Shown one piece after another: positions 23,295 to 35,416 of a DNA stretch of 64,000 nt (position 1 is its first letter; each line of letters opens with the position of its first letter). A program made the translations under genes and the position numbers. Source of the DNA: Tretioscincus oriximinensis (taxonomy: Eukaryota > Chordata > Lepidosauria > Squamata > Gymnophthalmidae); assembly GCA_022410635.1 (NCBI GenBank), contig JAJVDF010000582.1, positions 599,820 to 663,819 of the forward strand, in the 5' to 3' direction. The notes under the pieces are model-generated. The model was given only the letters and a program-made list of their open reading frames with translations, did no database searches and had not been told where the DNA came from.

Positions 23295-23498
23295 TGGGTT
23301 TATTGTACATTCCGCNGCTGCCCGGTACTTACAAGGTGGAAGTTTTAACTTGTTCTTATATATAATGGCTATTATATCTGAGATTCCTCAAGGTTCTGGA
23401 ATAGACCCCCCCTTTTGATGTGCATCACACTCCCTTTTGGAGTATGTGCATGTGTTAGTTGAAGACAAGAAAATAAAAGGCAATGTCTATTGTTGCAG

Positions 23499-23622
23499 GT
23501 TGAGATGTGGGCAGATGGGATCAGTGATCTTGATGAGACAGAGAAGGCGCCACTAGATCCTATGCGGAATCTGCTGTGCAGGGAGAATGTTCAACAGGGG
23601 AAGAAGGAAGTTGCCTGTGTGG
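23499..23622 (+). CDS. ZNF-2 exon 2: SCAN-KRAB linker
   Basis: 124-nt exon between TATTGTTGCAG (ending 23498) and GTGTGG|GTAAGA (23622/23623); phase 0 in, phase 1 out. It encodes VEMWADGISDLDETEKAPLD, then MRNLLCREN and QQGKKEVACVG. Length and phase match ZNF-3 and ZNF-4 exactly. Confidence 0.82.
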
Positions 23623-23737
23623 GTAAGAAATGCCTTTTTGAACTTCATGGACCTTCAGGGTGAGGGAGTAGAATGAAGCTTAGATTGCCTGTTACTAAAG
23701 GGATTGGTTAATTCCATGTAATCTTTGTTTTTCACAG

Positions 23738-23802
23738 GTAATGCAAAGAGACCTCTAGATTATGATGGATCAGAAATGGATGCTGGGTTGTCAGAGGATC
23801 AG
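23738..23802 (+). CDS. ZNF-2 exon 3: short linker
   Basis: 65-nt exon between TTTTTCACAG (ending 23737) and GGATCAG|GTAAGA (23802/23803); phase 1 in, phase 0 out. It encodes NAKRPLDYDGSEMDAGLSED plus Q. It aligns residue by residue with the paralog exons. Confidence 0.82.
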
Positions 23803-24621
23803 GTAAGAGCCCATCCAGTCCAGCGTCTCACTCAGCTGCATATCATTTGCACATGGGTAATGATGAAGCAAGAGAAGAAAGCAAAATCTTCACTTTGTCT
23901 CAGCCTCTTAATTTTTTTTCTTTCTAGAGATACTTCAAAAGACTGAATAAGTGAGTTTTCCTCATGGGTCCCATACTGATAGCACCTTTTACTCTAATNG
24001 GAAGGAAAGGAGATGGAATTTGGATTGTGTTTTGTTTCTTTTCTTTCTCCCTAACCATGACTTTCTGGCTTCACCNTTAACTGTAGAGCAAGAGATCTGA
24101 ATTATTTTGGGGTGGAAATCAACCGCCTCTGGGCAAGGAAAGAAAGGGCTGGGGCANGCTCTCCAACCATATGTAGCTACAGGTGAGGTTTTCCAGCTAT
24201 CCCCTCTTCTTAAAACATCTCCTAATTCACAGTCAGATGTTTGAAAAAGAGGCCACGACCGCAGTAATAGGGAAGGTGTCTGCCTTTTCTCTGTCTGCCT
24301 TATCATTATCAGACAGACAGAAAACTTCCAGGCATTTGAAAAAAATATTCATATTTGCCATAATGATAATCACTTCCTCCTTTTAAAACACAGGGCCTTT
24401 TTTTACATAATTCCACCATAGGATTACTCTTTTCTAGGCCATTTCTGAGAAGAAGAAAATTAGGACTATGAGTCAAGTGTGAACAGAAACTCTTTTCTGT
24501 TTGGATTAAACAGTTGGGCAATCTTTCCAGCATGAAGGGAAACCATTTTGCATTTGCTTTCAAATACCTATTAGAACAGCAGCACAGAAAACAATCCCCA
24601 GGCTCTTTTATTTTTCTCTAG
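23803..24621 (+). other. ZNF-2 intron 3
   Basis: No named repeat or gene is recognised. It ends in the acceptor TTTTTCTCTAG at 24621, upstream of where the paralogs splice. Confidence 0.4.
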
Positions 24622-24766
24622 GAATTTCCTTTAACTTTGACCCTAATGACTTTTGATGAGCTGACTGTGCAGTTCACNGAGGAAGAGTGGACTTTGCTAA
24701 ATCTTGCCCAGAAGACTTTGCATCATGAAATCATGAAAGAGAATTACGCAAGTCTGTCATTTGTGG
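24622..24766 (+). CDS. ZNF-2 exon 4: KRAB A box, shifted acceptor
   Basis: Encodes MTFDELTVQFTEEEWTLLNL (the residue at the N is inferred) and QKTLHHEIMKENYASLSFVG. The donor TTGTGG|GTAAGT is at 24766/24767. In the paralogs the acceptor is TTTCAG directly before ACC/TCC; here that place reads ACTTTG, so the AG is lost. The nearest upstream acceptor, TTTTTCTCTAG, ends at 24621. It keeps phase 0 and adds six codons (EFPLTL). EEW is kept and MLE is replaced by MKEN. The predicted splice is inferred. Confidence 0.75.
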
Positions 24767-26077
24767 GTAAGTTTATTTTTGATGGGTTGATTATTATAGA
24801 GGTGATGGGAACAATAGACTGACCAGATGACCCCTTTTGGGATGTCTGTCCTGCCCTCCCGAGGGGGGCGATTTCCCCATTTGTTGCTGAGGATTTAAAA
24901 AAAAAACAATAAAAAAATAATTGCACCACGACTAGGGAGCTCTGGCAACCTAGACCAGCTCCTGAAGGCACCCTGCCCTCANTAAAAAAATAAAAGAAAT
25001 GCAGACTTTGAAAAAATCTCACACACTTTGAAAAATTCTGGAATGTTTCACTGGTTTCTCAGGCAGGGATTTTGAATGCATGTTGGTGGGTGATTTGCAC
25101 ATTCATGAATATGGAAATTAGTATGAATATTAAATTTCCCAGTTTGAGCCTCAGAAAATCTGCTCAGTCTAGGAACAATGCTGTGTTTGTTCCTTCAGAA
25201 TTNCAATAGTGATCCCTACCTCACCATCCCAGGAGTTGCTTATGGGATAAAACTGCTGTGCAAAATTTTAGGTCATAAGGCTAAAAATTGGAGGTTTGTG
25301 GGGACTCTAGTAAAACTCTCCAAAATGTTGTGCAAAATATTGGTCAAATTNGTAAAAAATTGTAAATAGGAAGTGATAGTAATATATGGGCAAAACCTGG
25401 CAAACCTGCATTGCTGTTAGGGCTTAACAAATTGTCAAAAATCAAGTAGTCCAGTCCATTTGCTTTTTATAGGGTTGACACTCAAACTTGGCAGAAAAGA
25501 CTGGCAGGAACATTTACATCGTTTTGCCTGCTTTAATTTTGGGATCTTGATCTTTCAGGTTGGTAGATGCATTTAAAATTCCCCTGAGAGGAAGCCTTGT
25601 AATTTGCAGTAGTGTACTTTAAGTGGTTGAAGAAATATAAGCATTCAAAACTGGTACTATACCAAATTTTGGTTATTTTTGATGCTCTGTATCAGAATAT
25701 GTTGTTTTCATTTTGAGGTCCCTTCCTATAAGGACTGAAAAAATAACCACAACATTAGCAGGCAAGTGCTTTCTCNCTGCACTCTAGTTACATTTATACA
25801 CAATAGTAAAACCGAATGTTTCTTGAATTAGTTTTATAACGCAATGTGTTTTATGTAAAAAAATAAACCAGTCATTAATAGACTAATAAAGAAAATAATC
25901 TCATAATTCATTTGAATAATCATCAATACCAACAAAATCTCAAAAGGATAATGATTGCGATATCCATCAAAAATGAGTTCCAAATCATAGAGAAAGCTGC
26001 ATTTTCATTCAGTCTCTATTTACTTATCTTCGAAGAGCAAGAGGTGACAGAGTTTCTCCTATCATTAACATGCAGGC
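24767..26077 (+). other. ZNF-2 intron 4, first part
   Basis: AT-rich, with a poly-A tract at 24897-24906. No named repeat or gene is recognised. Short open frames here are not supported. Confidence 0.35.
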
Positions 26078-26430
26078 ACTATTTATTTATTTATATACTT
26101 ATATCCCACCCATACCCAAATGTCTCAGGGCGACCAATAAAAACAATACAAATTAACATTTTAAACAGTAACAAACAATTTCTGAAGGTGGAGGGTAAAA
26201 ACCAGCATTTCTGCAACCAAAAGCGTCTTCAGAGATTTTCTAAAAGAATACAATGATGATGACAGANGCATCTTGAGGGGGAAACTATTCTATAAACTGG
26301 GAGCAACTACAAAGAAGGTCCTGCCCCAGGTTCCCACTCCATTGGCTGTTGAAATGGGTGGTACAACCAGGAGGGCTTCCCCTGCAGATCTTAAGGCTTG
26401 GGCAGGTTCATATGGGAGAAGTCACTAAGC
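26078..26430 (-). mobile_element. L2 LINE 3' end
   Basis: Tail TATTTATTTATTTATAT, then CCCACCCATACCCAAATGTC and GGTTCCCACTCCATTGGCTG, the reverse complement of the L2 3' region at 11460-11740. Antisense in ZNF-2 intron 4. Confidence 0.85.
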
Positions 26431-26757
26431 CAAAGTCAACCTCTTTCCCTCTGCTGATTCAGCTTTAGTGTGTCAAGACCAGTTTAACGGGGTGAAACTA
26501 GGAAGCGTCTGGTTCTTTTAAGATTCACCTGTTTGGCCAAGAGTGATTTTTCCTCTTTCTTGGGGCCTCAAACTGGTAATAATGAGAAGAAGAAACAAAA
26601 TATTGCTTCGGAGCTCACTTGAAGCCCACATTTTTCTTCATATTTTCATTTTTTCGCCCGAAACAAAGGTGCATGGGAAGGTATGTTGTTTCTTCTTTGT
26701 ATTCAGAGTTTTAATTGAAACCCTTAATTGCTTTTTATATTTTCATGTTTTNCCCAG

Positions 26758-27734
<977 letters not shown>

Positions 27735-27776
27735 TCAGTATGGAAAGACCTTCAAAAGTTCATCAATCTTACCTTA
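27735..27776 (+). pseudogene. decayed finger, left of L1
   Basis: Out-of-frame continuation of the ZNF-2 array ([14 protein letters not shown]), ending in CATCAATCTTA at the L1 junction. It resumes at 30408. Confidence 0.7.
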
Positions 27777-30407
27777 GCATTTTCTCTCACCTCTGCCTCT
27801 GTTATCCCAACATCACTCTCAGACCACAACACTGTGGAGGCATCTTTGTCCATAGATCTAGAGTCACATACTTCCAAACTCTGGCGTTTCAGTTCCTCTC
27901 TTATTAACTGGAAGGACTAAAAAAAACGTANTCAGTCTTCACTACAAATGTACTTTTACCTAAATCCAACCCCACACTTCTCTCTAGTTTTACAATGGGA
28001 GNCTATGAAAGCAGTAGTTCAAGGAACGCGCATATCCGAGGGCAGTGGGCAAAAGAAAGTTCTAATTGAACAAAGAGCAAAGCTAGAGGCTGAAATCTCT
28101 CACCTTAAGGCCCGACACATAGTTTCGCATTTCCACGTTATCTTCAAATAGCTTATAAATTAAAAAATGGAACTCAGATATCTTGACTCTGAGCAAGATG
28201 CTAAAAACCAACTCTATCTAAAATACAAGAGTTTTGCTCAGGGTAACAAGAACTCAAAATTCTTAGCTACCATGCTCCGTCATAAATATCGGAAAAACAT
28301 CATTACCTCCATTAAGGACCTCTCTGGTACTCGCCAGACCTCTCCCACTCAAATTTCTCAAGCTTTTCTAGAATTCTACAAAGGACTTTACTCCTCTCAC
28401 GTAGATTCTCCTCCTGGAGCTTTGTCAGACTATCTTGCTTCATTGAAACTACCCAAATTAGTAGATAGATGAACATTGTGAACTCCTTGACTCTATTTCT
28501 CCTCTAGAGGTAGCAGAAGCAATTCAAACTCTTAAGCCAAATAAGAGGGATACACAGGACTCTTGCAAATCCTTTCCTCACCTGCTATCTCCAAAATTAG
28601 TTACACTTTTCAATCATGTACTCTCCACAGGTACAAACCTGATACCTGGCACTCATCCTTGACAGTCACCTGCTTGAAAAATGGTAAACCTACAGACCAG
28701 TTTANGTCCTATAGGCCCATCTCCTTACTAAATACAGACTATAAACTGTTTGCACACATCTTAGTGAAGAGGATCAACTCTTTCATCTCCCAAGTTGTAG
28801 GCCCAGAACAATTTGGTTTCNTTCCCGGTAGATCCATAGCTGACCCTGTCAGACTAGCATTAAACATCTCACACGCCAAACGCTCATCTCAATCAGCAAC
28901 CCTACTGTCAATCGATGTCTTTAAGGCATTCAACAGGCTTTCACACTCTTATTTCCCATCTACTTCAAGAGTTAGGATTCNGTACCAAATTCTTAGCTAT
29001 CATCAGCGGACTATATGGCAACTCCTCTGCCCATCCCCAGATTAACTCAACCACCTCTGCTTCTTTTTCCTTAAGCAGAGGCACTAGACAAGGATGTCCC
29101 CTCTCACCCACACTATTGCAATTGACATGGAAGCCTTAACAGCAAGGATACGAAATTCCCAAGACTTTATAGGCCACAGAATACAATCCCAACGAATAAA
29201 ATGCTGCATGTTTGCTGATGATTTACTTTTCTTCATCTCTAATCCAGCTACAGATAGAAACCTCTGATTAAAGAACTGAATTTATTCCAACTTCATTCTG
29301 GCCTGTCAGTTAATTAGGACAAGCCATTTCTCTATGTTAATTTCTCAAATCCCTCTCAGCTAAAAGTTTGGGCACTCGTAACCCTACTGATCTAGAAGAG
29401 TTACTGGATAATTGTCACCCCACTAGTAAAGGTTATATTTCCAGGCTCTACAAAGTACTGAATGACCAAACCATCTTTGATTACACTCAAGATGCATGTG
29501 GGAGGAGGACTGTGGGGTCTCCATTGTCAATGATATGTGGGAATCTGTCCCAAGACTGACACACTGCATATAAATCACACAACATCCGAGACCTCTCAGT
29601 TAAGGTCCTATACCACTGGTATAGGACTCCTGTCACCATATCTCACTTCTCAATGTCTGTTAGCCCCCTATGTTGGNGTGGCTGTGGCCACTGAGGAACT
29701 TCTTCACACGTGGTGGTCCTGCCCCAAAATTACGACCTTTTGGGAGTTGGTGAGAGATGCAATTGCTTTGATCAAAGGTAAGCATTTTAATCTCACTCCT
29801 GCCTTGGCCCTGCTCTCTTTATTACTACATGGCCATAAATCTCTACCTCACAGAGCGAAATCTGAAGTAGCCCTTCATTGGAAAACAGCCTCCACTCTTC
29901 ACGATTACTGATTGGTACAAAAAGCCTCAAACCCTGGTATTGAAAAAATTAATCGATGCTCAGATGGCTAAGATGTCTGGAGAGCAGCGCTCTAATAAAT
30001 TGATGATGAAATGGGGCCAATATATTAAAATTGCCCATAATCCGGTTGCCCCATCTGGCCTCTTCCCTGTTCAGGGATCCCATTTATATAAAAACTTAGG
30101 TTAGAAAAGAGTATGAATGTCAGATAGCTAACTGTTTTATATACTTGGCATATTGATATACAACCTGTTAACACTTGAATGGTCATTACTGTCCTTAATT
30201 GTTTGAAAATGTTACTTGATATTACATTTTATTTCATTTTATATTATAGAATTTTTAATATTAAGATCAACATGATAGTTTTCTAAAGAATCTATCGACT
30301 TTGGCGCATTGTTAAACAAGAGACATTCCTCAATTTCTGTAATTGAATTGTATTTTATCTGTTTTGTTTTTATTAAATATTAATAAAAAAATTAAAAAGC
30401 TAAAAAA
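27777..30407 (+). mobile_element. 5'-truncated L1 LINE in ZNF-2 3' end
   Basis: Starts inside the endonuclease domain (PTSLSDHNTVEA). It runs through an RT region (KNGKPTDQF, YRPISLLNTDYKLFAHIL, GPEQFGF, RQGCPLSPTLLQL, FADDLLFF near 29215) to a C-terminal segment (HTWWSCPKITTFWELV) and an A-rich tail at 30380-30404. Several frameshifts and stops make it inactive. ATCAATCTTA occurs at both ends (27767-27776 and about 30413), as expected for a target-site duplication. Confidence 0.88.
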
Positions 30408-30660
30408 AGTTTATCAATCTTAATTGATAAACACAGGAGGGGAACCATATGAGCAAAAGCAGTATAAGAAGAGCTTCGGACATTCATAAGCATTTACTAC
30501 AGATTTCAGGCATCACAAAACGGAAACCATTACACCGTGTGGGAAGAGCTTCAGTCAGGACACACAAGCGATAAACCGTATGTATGTAAGGAATGTCAAA
30601 AGGGTTGTAGATGATCATCAAAGTTGATTGAATTTCACATATGATGGAAACAAATGTTNG
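30408..30660 (+). pseudogene. decayed C2H2 fingers, right of L1
   Basis: Finger words continue after the L1: AAACACAGGAGGGGAACCAT, AGAAGAGCTTCGGACATTC, CCGTGTGGGAAGAGCTTCAG and ATGTAAGGAATGTCAAAAGG. Most Cys and His codons are lost and frames are broken. These are relics of about three more fingers of the ZNF-2 array. Confidence 0.72.
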
Positions 30661-31005
30661 CTACTCTTCACATTTCAGGACAACTTCTAGAGATACACCA
30701 TAAGAATATTTAAAAGTATGCGTTTTGGCACTTTGTACTCTGTTACGTTGGCAAGGGAATCTTGTTGCAACCACTTTGTGTAAGCTATGGGATACATCTT
30801 GGACGGGGAGATGGAGTAGTGAAGGAGCAGGAACAAGGCCTGCTCAGGTATACTTCCTATGCTAGGTCTTCCATGGATAGTGAATGACCCATTCCTGTCA
30901 AAGGGCTGAGCTTTAGCCTTCCTCTCCAGGAATTCTCACCAGTGGATTCTGAAGGCTCCCAATACCACATAGAAGACAAATTCATAGGGTTAGGATTCCT
31001 CTTAA
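30661..31005. other. intergenic, nothing recognised
   Basis: Downstream of ZNF-2; no gene or named repeat seen. It ends in TCCTCTTAA, the left target duplication of the next element. Confidence 0.35.
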
Positions 31006-31120
31006 NTTCTGGTTACCAGATAAAATCTGGAATAGAAGTTTGCAAATGTAGAGTAATTTTCACCAGATGANGGGGTGTCCATTAAAGGTGCAAACATTAA
31101 TCATGGATTTTATCTGGTAA
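31006..31120. mobile_element. small fold-back (MITE-like) element
   Basis: About 115 bp with inverted arms: TTACCAGATAAAATCTGG at the left and GATTTTATCTGGTAA at the right. It is flanked by the 9-bp direct repeat TCCTCTTAA (30997-31005 and 31121-31129). No coding capacity; superfamily uncertain. Confidence 0.6.
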
Positions 31121-31164
31121 TCCTCTTAAGTACCATTTACAAGAAAGTGGATGCAAGTTAAGTC

Positions 31165-31475
31165 ATTTTCTTTCTATGTCCTGAAGCAACTGATGGTCCA
31201 CTGTGTGAGACAGGATGCTGATCTAAATTAGAGCTATGATTTGTCTCACAACATCTGAGAGAATTATGGATATTGGGCCTGTTTTGGACTGGGTAGCGAC
31301 TCTTCTGGAATCCTAGGAAATCTCTGATTAGGGTAGGGGTGTCAGATGAAAATCTTTCAACCCCACCTTTACATTCGCACCTATATATAAGAAGAGCCAC
31401 ACTGAATTGGCCCAGAGCCCATCTAGTCTAGCATTCTGTCTCACACAGAGGNCTACTAATTGCACCTGGACAGTC
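31165..31475. mobile_element. two CR1 LINE 3' scraps (type B)
   Basis: A plus-strand scrap at 31170-31230 (CAACTGATGGTCCACTGTG) and a minus-strand 3' end at 31386-31475 (TATAAGAAGAGCCACACTG to TAATTGCACCTGGACAG). Confidence 0.6.
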
Positions 31476-31984
31476 TNAACTTTTAATGCAAATTAAACTC
31501 TCTTCACTATCTATTAATCTATTTTGGATTTTGCCTAGTAACCCTAGATTAAGGTGGCTTCTGTATGGTATTCTGGCGGAGACCAAAAGGCCTAGCTCCC
31601 AGTATCATACCAGAGACCCAGGTATCCCCTTCCCCCCACTCACGCATTGCTGATTTACCTTCTGAGGCAAGGGTAGGGCCTTTTCATGATTCACCATAAA
31701 ATTTGAATACTTGGTCTTACAAATCACAAATCATATTCAAACAGGAAAAACAGTACAGTACCAGAACCACAAATGTAAAAATATAATCCCAATTCTAAAT
31801 CAACATACAATNTATACAGGTACAGTCTAAAAGAGTTTTAAAAATCCATGTAATGTAAAATGTCCAGAAAATTTGTACCAACAACTAGTGAATAATACTT
31901 GTAGTTTCAAAATGTCCTGCAATGAGTAAAATGCGTTTCGACCAAAGGTGGGCACTAGGTCTCTCTTGNTGGCTGGAANTGCAG
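31476..31984. other. intergenic, nothing recognised
   Basis: AT-rich sequence without a supported gene or repeat family. Confidence 0.3.
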
Positions 31985-32265
31985 AAAGTTTATTTATTTT
32001 ACTTATTTGAACTTGTATCCCGCCCTATACCCGAAGGTCTCAGGGTGGCCAATCATAGGGTGGCATACATAGCTTTTGTTGCTTTCTCCACAACAGACAC
32101 CCTGTGGAGTATGTGGGGCTGAGAGAGTTAAAAGAACTATGACTNGCAAAGGTCATCCAGCTGGGTTTCNTGGAGGAGTGGGGAANTGGNCTGTGAGACT
32201 ACCAGGTATGAGTCCAACACTCTAANCACTACACCAAACTGGCTCTATTGTTCCACAGCAGATCN
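31985..32265 (-). mobile_element. tRNA-derived SINE, Sauria-like body with L2-type tail (family S2)
   Basis: On the minus strand the body words are as at 8449 (CACCCTGTGGAG... and GGGGCTGAGAGAG on plus). The 3' tail reads, on plus, CCCGCCCTATACCCGAAGGT followed by CAGGGTGGC, which equals the L2 3' end at 11700-11740. An inactive copy with several Ns. Confidence 0.75.
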
Positions 32266-32379
32266 AATCACCATCCAATGTTGAATATCAACAGCATAAT
32301 CTTTTAAAGGAATGATGCGAAGGAAGAAACTTTCTTTGAGTGTGAAGAAAACAAACCAAAGGGTTGTTGAGCGAGACAG

Positions 32380-33152
32380 AGCTTGTTGTTGCAGAATCAA
32401 GGTACCAAGCTTTCTGTGGGAACCAAGCTTTCTGTNACNAAGCAAGAAAANGATCTTGGGGTGTTGGTGGACAATTCAATGAAAATGTCAACCCAGTGTG
32501 CAGCGGCAGCAAGAAAGGCAAATTCCATGTTGGGGATAATTAGGAAAGGAATCGAAAACAAGTCACAAACGTTTTACCTCTTAATAAATCTGTGGTGAGG
32601 CCACATTTGGAATACTGTGTTCAATTCTCTTCACCACATCTCAAGAGGGACATTTTGGAACTGGAGAAGGTGCAGAAAAGTGCAACAAAAATGATCGAGG
32701 GTCTGGAGCACCTCCCTTACGAAGTCAGGCTGCAATGTCTGGGCCTCTTCAGCCTTGAAAGGCGACGTCTGAGAGGTGATCTGATTGAAGTGTACAAAAT
32801 CATGCATGGGACAGACATAGTGAATAGAGAAAAATGTTTTCTCTCTCCCACAACACTAGGACCAGGAGCCACTCCTTAAAACTGTTGGGTAGAAAAGTGA
32901 GAACAGACAAAGGAAAATATTTTTTCACCCAGTGGGTGATTGACCTGTGGAATTTACTTCCTGAAGAGGTAGTGGTAGCAACAAGCAGGACTCCTGAAAT
33001 ATCATCTGCTGGGAGTCATGAACAGGAGCATATTTTGCTTTCCTCTGTTTGGACTGCCCAGGTGCATCTGGTGGGCCTCTGTGTGACACAGAATGCTGGA
33101 GTTGATGGGCTGTGGCCTGATCCAGGATGGCTCTTCTTATGTTCTTATGTAA
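32380..33152 (+). mobile_element. CR1 LINE 3' part (type B)
   Basis: Encodes VLVDNSMKMSTQCAAAARKA, VRPHLEYCVQFSSPHLKRDI and GLEHLPYEVRLQCLGLFSLE. The 3' UTR ends CTCTTCTTATGTTCTTATG. Better preserved than 4300-5160 but still frame-broken near 32570. Confidence 0.9.
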
Positions 33153-33405
33153 GGTATGATACTGAAGGAAATATCGATGATTAAGGAGTGAAACAGTATA
33201 TTTGCAGTCAGATTAAGTCAGAGTTTAAAAACAATGATGGAACAGTAATCCACATGTGTGCCATGATGGTAACTTATTTAAAGATAAACTTTTTAAGATC
33301 AGTGAAAGAAAAAAAGGAAAGTTCCTGTATAATAAATAACTGCTCTTTTCTGATTGCTCTGTTGGTCACAAGTAGAGCAACGAAAAGGCCTATTTGTGCA
33401 CAAGT
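33153..33405. other. intergenic, nothing recognised
   Basis: A 95-residue fortuitous frame (33188-33475) without family features. No repeat named. Confidence 0.3.
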
Positions 33406-33560
33406 CTATTGGTTCTTGTCTAGTGAGGGAGGGTCTTGTAGCACTTTANNGATTANCAAGAAATGGAGTAGGTAGCGTGAACGTTTGTAGACAANTTTAT
33501 TTCAGATGCTGCTTCTGAAGAAATATTTATCTACAAAAACTTATGCTGCCTATCTAAAGT
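33406..33560. repeat. fold-back repeat, left part (copy 1)
   Basis: Contains GTCTTGTAGCACTTTA, GAACGTTTGTAGACAA and, inverted, TTATCTACAAAAACTTATG and TAAAGTGCATCAG. An outer arm (CTCTAAAGTACTACAAGAC ... AGTCTAACACGGCTATT) lies at 34268-34330, beyond inserted CR1 and SINE. Related to the copy at 35121. Confidence 0.5.
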
Positions 33561-33689
33561 GCATCAGTTCATACATGAATCATATTAATGACATTTCCAT
33601 GCATGTACATTCCAGAAACAATAACATATTACAATGTCAAGCTTAGTCAGGAGTCTGGATATGTTCTAGAATCCCAACTAGGTATTTGA

Positions 33690-34125
33690 TTGTAGAATCA
33701 TAGAGTTGGAAGGGACCTCCAGTGCCATCGGGTCCAACCCTTCTGCTCAACATAGGATTCACTATTTATTTGTTTGTACTTCTATCCTGCCCTATTTTCG
33801 AAGGTTTCAGGGAGGCCAACCAAAGGGTGACACGTACAGCTTTTGTTGCTTTCTCCACACCAGACATCCTGTGATGTAGGTGGGGCTGGGAGAGTTCTAA
33901 AGAACTGTGACTGGCCCGAGGTCACCCATCTGGCTTTTTGGGGGGAGTGGGGAATTGAGCCGGGAGGCTACTAGATAAGAGTCCAACACTAAACACTACA
34001 CCAAATTTGCTCTCAATAAATCATCCCAGATAGAGGACTGACCAGTTTCTGTTNGANGACTTACAATGAAGAACTGCCAACCTCTTGTGGCAAACTGTTC
34101 CACTGGTTTATCCCCCTTACTATAG
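33690..34125 (-). mobile_element. CR1 LINE 3' end (type A), split by a SINE
   Basis: Plus-strand TAGAATCATAGAGTTGGAAG and GGGTCCAACCCTTCTG run to about 33765. The copy resumes at 34015 with AATCATCCCAGATAGAGGAC and GTGGCAAACTGTTCCACTGG. The SINE at 33766-34014 is the younger insertion. Confidence 0.82.
33766..34014 (-). mobile_element. tRNA-derived SINE, L2-type tail (family S2), nested in CR1
   Basis: Plus-strand tail TATTTATTTGTTTGTAC and CTGCCCTATTTTCGAAGG, then body CACACCAGACATCCTGTG and GGCCCGAGGTCACCCATCTGG. Same composite structure as 31985-32265. Confidence 0.8.
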
Positions 34126-34261
34126 AATCATGTAACTATTGTTTCTTTAATATTGTAGACACTTTGATTATTAAACTGTATTTGACATTGATGTGATTCA
34201 TACACACGATGATGCATAGAGCTTTGGTTGCCATATGACTATTCATACTAAATTAATTTTG

Positions 34262-34345
34262 TTTCTAGTCTCTAAAGTACTACAAGACATCATCCTCACA
34301 CAATTTGATGGACCCAGTCTAACACGGCTATTTATTTTGAAATAT
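34262..34345. repeat. fold-back repeat, right arm (copy 1)
   Basis: TAGTCTCTAAAGTACTACAAG and CCCAGTCTAACACGGCTATT match the outer arm of the copy at 35121-35305. Probably the far end of 33406-33560. Confidence 0.45.
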
Positions 34346-34404
34346 GTTGGTCTCACTCCTGTTTATAGGANAGAAATAAAGCTACGGAAATCTCATTGAA
34401 GCCC

Positions 34405-34550
34405 ATCTTGAGCACTTTGGCTGCCTCTGCTGGTTCAGGTGACATGGAGAAATAAGCTGTCTATCACCTGCATACTAATCACAGCTCATCACAAAACTCC
34501 TGAAGATTTCTCCCATATATAGTTAAAAAGCATGACAGATAAGACTCCTC
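34405..34550 (-). mobile_element. L2 LINE fragment
   Basis: Antisense to the L2 YADD region: CCTCTGCTGGTTCAGGTGAC, TATCACCTGCATACTAATCA, AAAACTCCTGAAG. Very degraded. Confidence 0.55.
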
Positions 34551-34833
34551 TTATAAACTACCTTTTAAATATTTGGTTTTCTGGATAAGGCATCCCTTAG
34601 TACATTCTCTTTCCTTTCTGTATGTACAATATCAAATATAAAGTCTTGTAATAATAAACCCCACCTCAATTGTTTGCTGTTATTTCCTTTAGTGTGGTAC
34701 AGATTGAATGATTTTGGCTTTTGTAATTATTACCTTATTTCTACTACTCAATGGAGAGGTTAATAGATTTCCACTGCAGCTAATTTTGGTGCTTTCCATG
34801 GTAGTAAATTTCAAAGAAATAACTATGTAGTCT

Positions 34834-35305
34834 TAGTGGAAAGTCCAGAGCCCATCCAGTCCAGCATTCTGTCCCCCCAGATGCACCTGGGCAGTCCGAA
34901 CAGAGGAAAGCAAAACATGCACCTGTTCATGACTCCCTGCAAATGGTATTTCAGGAGTCCTGTGTGTTGCTCCATCCCGGAGGCAACATCCTAATACCCA
35001 TTTATACCCTTGGTGTCCATAAACCAGTCTAGTCCTGCCTTGAAACTATCCAAACTGTTAGCTATCACCACTTCTTCAGGAAGTAAATTCCACTTGAAGA
35101 CAAACAAGAGAAAGGTAGATCCAGCAAAGGAACTAGTAGCACTTTGAGACTAACTTGAGAAAAGTGGGTGGCATAAGCTTTCGTAGACACATCTACTTCT
35201 TCAGACGCCTACGAAACAAGTCTACAAAAGCTTATGCCACCCACTTTTGTCAAGTTAGTCTCAAAGTGCTACTAGCTCCTTTGCTGGACTTTCCACTAGA
35301 CTAAC
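34834..35305. repeat. fold-back repeat (copy 2) with a CR1 inside the left arm
   Basis: The inner palindrome at 35121-35286 pairs CCAGCAAAGGAACTAGTAGC with GCTACTAGCTCCTTTGCTGG. The outer words AGTGGAAAGTCCAG (34837-34850) and CTGGACTTTCCACT (35284-35297) also pair. A type B CR1 lies between them, so the arm was split. A long hairpin with no coding capacity. Confidence 0.65.
34851..35097 (-). mobile_element. CR1 LINE 3' end (type B) nested in fold-back
   Basis: Plus-strand AGCCCATCCAGTCCAGCATT to TTCAGGAAGTAAATTCCAC is the reverse complement of the type B end and ORF2 C-terminus (LPEEVVIANS). Confidence 0.82.
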
Positions 35306-35329
35306 ACGGCTATTTTTCTGATAGGGAAA

Positions 35330-35416
35330 GATAGGTTATCATTGGTGGACCATTGAGTGAGACAGAATGCTATACTACATGGGCTCTGGTCCCATTCAGC
35401 AGGGCTCCTGTTAGGT
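35330..35416 (+). mobile_element. CR1 LINE 3' UTR scrap (type B)
   Basis: ATTGGTGGACCATTGAGTG to CAGCAGGGCTCCTGTTAGG; the last about 85 bp of a type B copy. Confidence 0.65.
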
